This document shows positions 63,114-64,000 of a stretch of 64,000 nt of DNA, piece by piece. The notes below the pieces were generated by a model. That model was not told where the DNA came from and did not search any database. It worked only from the letters and a program-made list of their open reading frames with translations. Every line of letters starts with the position of its first letter. The stretch's first letter is position 1. Made by a program: the position numbers and the translations under genes. The DNA is taken from NCBI RefSeq assembly GCF_000723205.1, contig NZ_HG315671.1, positions 1 to 64,000 on the forward strand, read 5' to 3'. This stretch comes from Formosa agariphila KMM 3901 (GTDB lineage Bacteria; Bacteroidota; Bacteroidia; Flavobacteriales; Flavobacteriaceae).

Positions 63114-63183
63114 GATTAACATATAGTGGTGAAATTGGATTAACAACTTGTGCGATGCTGAAATGCGTTCAGCATGACGTGAA

Positions 63184-63948
63184 TTACAATGTAACCTCGA
63201 AAGTCTTTAAATTAAGATCTCTACCATCAAACTCTCCATACGTGTAATACCCAATCCAATCGCCTAAATTAACGTACTTAGCGGTATCGTTTAATGCTAT
63301 TTCCATAGGTAAATGGCGGTGGCCAAACACGAAATAATCGTAAGCTTTGGTTTCTAATTTACGTTTGCAATATTGTACGAGCCACTCGTTGTCTTCGCCT
63401 AAAAATTTAGCATCCTCGTCGCCAGAAATCAATTTGTTTTTAACCGACATGTACTGAGCGAATTTCACACCTAAGTCTGGATGTAACCAGCGGAATAACC
63501 ATTGAAAAAACGGACTAATAAACACTTTTTTCATGCGTTTGTAGCCTTTGTCTCCAGGGCCTAATCCGTCGCCGTGACCTATTAAAAAGGTTTTGTTGTT
63601 AAAGGTGAACTCCTTAGGTTTATGATAAACTGGGATGTTAAGTTCTTTTTGGAAATAATCGTCCATCCATAAATCGTGATTACCCACGAAAAAGTAAACG
63701 GGAATTCCAGAATCGCGTATTTCGGCAAGTTTTCCTAGTGTTCTTACAAAGCCTTTTGGCACAACGGTTTTGTATTCGAACCAAAAGTCGAACAAATCGC
63801 CCAATAGAAATATAGCCGCTGCATCGTGCTTGATTTCGTCTAACCAAGCCACAAATTTTTTCTCACGAGGTAGTGAGACTTCGTGTGTTGGTGCGCCTAA
63901 ATGATTGTCTGACGAGAAGTATATTTTTTTGCCTTCGGGAATTTGCAT
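63184..63948 (-). CDS. lpxH: UDP-2,3-diacylglucosamine diphosphatase
   Basis: Lipid A synthesis: hydrolyses UDP-2,3-diacylglucosamine to lipid X and UMP at the inner membrane's cytosolic face. 254 residues of the calcineurin-like phosphoesterase family with the five metal-binding blocks: FSSDNHLGAP, LLGDLFDFWFEY, FFVGNHDLWMD, FLIGHGDGLGP and VFGHRHLPME. Somewhat diverged from proteobacterial LpxH, as usual in Bacteroidota. The ATG is at 63948; the window ends soon after. Confidence 0.88.
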   Translation of the reverse strand: MQIPEGKKIYFSSDNHLGAPTHEVSLPREKKFVAWLDEIKHDAAAIFLLGDLFDFWFEYKTVVPKGFVRTLGKLAEIRDSGIPVYFFVGNHDLWMDDYFQKELNIPVYHKPKEFTFNNKTFLIGHGDGLGPGDKGYKRMKKVFISPFFQWLFRWLHPDLGVKFAQYMSVKNKLISGDEDAKFLGEDNEWLVQYCKRKLETKAYDYFVFGHRHLPMEIALNDTAKYVNLGDWIGYYTYGEFDGRDLNLKTFEVTL

Positions 63949-64000
63949 GCTGTAAATATAAAAATTGTTCTTGGTTTGGATCTGCGTTAAGGATAGAGCA

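Larger units (their letters stand above)
62376..63183. other. Gene-free region with tandem repeats before lpxH
   Basis: About 800 bases. First a low-complexity run of AATGTCCCAATGT-like words (62395-62450), then a tandem repeat of about 146 bases (62504-63004), then a perfect inverted repeat (63071-63113) and a lone copy of the GATGCTGAA...TTCAGCATGACG hairpin (63151-63180). No real reading frame; the 60-codon frame at 63065-63247 runs through repeats and the lpxH gene end. Confidence 0.7.

Noticed and set aside
63065-63247. 60-codon plus-strand frame before lpxH
   Set aside because: Runs through an inverted repeat, a repeat hairpin and the antisense of lpxH; not a gene.

Overview
The window looks like chromosome of a marine member of the Flavobacteriaceae (Bacteroidota). 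Evidence in the sequence: low GC; many perfect or near-perfect flavobacterial -7 boxes of the form TAnnTTTG; a type IX secretion tail on a large alginate-lyase-like enzyme; a PID-CTERM-like small protein; many lipoproteins with a Cys lipobox; and gene clusters typical of the family (pdxA-yceD-rpmF-fabH-accB-accC, AddAB-type helicase/nucleases, DUF5916 outer-membrane protein). The genus cannot be fixed from this alone. No prophage, insertion sequence, CRISPR array or rRNA operon was seen. One tRNA (anticodon CAT) is present.

Layout. 0-7 kb: LolE-like permease, rbfA, tRNA, a DUF4920 lipoprotein, an aldo/keto reductase, a DUF5916 outer-membrane protein and a secreted esterase. 7.3-10.5 kb: a 1035-residue secreted PL6 polysaccharide lyase with BACON, two discoidin-like domains and a T9SS tail, preceded by two tandem TGGTTTACCA sites. 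10.6-13.5 kb: an operon of a FAD oxidoreductase and a polyferredoxin-like membrane protein. 13.6-21.4 kb: a Gcr-type membrane protein, a CPBP protease, a TPR sensor kinase broken by an in-frame TAG and its response regulator, a zinc-ribbon metallopeptidase and a degenerate family 2 glycosyltransferase. 21.8-27.2 kb: a compact xylose locus (xylulokinase, xylose isomerase, sugar/H+ symporter, LacI-type regulator). 27.5-33.4 kb: PID-CTERM-like protein, riboflavin synthase, pdxA, and yceD-rpmF-fabH-accB-accC for ribosome and fatty-acid synthesis. 33.4-34.0 kb: a gene-free stretch holding a dispersed hairpin repeat and a strong candidate small RNA with mutually exclusive hairpins. 34-43 kb: superoxide dismutase, AddA-like helicase-nuclease, OmpA-family porin, AddB-like nuclease, mtgA and a GreA-like protein. 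43.6-52 kb: ABC ATPase, prolyl oligopeptidase, asd, mscL, alr-tdk, a conserved unknown and rsmI. 52-54.3 kb: a diheme cytochrome lipoprotein paired with a parallel beta-helix lipoprotein. 54.5-57.4 kb: HopJ-like protein, uracil-DNA glycosylase-like protein, then a tandem family of small membrane proteins with an XRE regulator and a truncated copy. 57.8-64 kb: AhpD-like and OsmC proteins, recJ, an unknown, an MFS exporter, a tandem-repeat intergenic region and lpxH.

The strongest leads for something not well described are the small-RNA candidate at 33.79-33.88 kb, the tandem family of conserved-end/variable-loop membrane proteins around an XRE regulator at 55.5-57.4 kb, the beta-helix plus diheme-cytochrome pair at 52-54.3 kb, and the TPR kinase interrupted by an amber codon at 16.8 kb. 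All functional statements come from reading motifs and from family knowledge; no searches were run.
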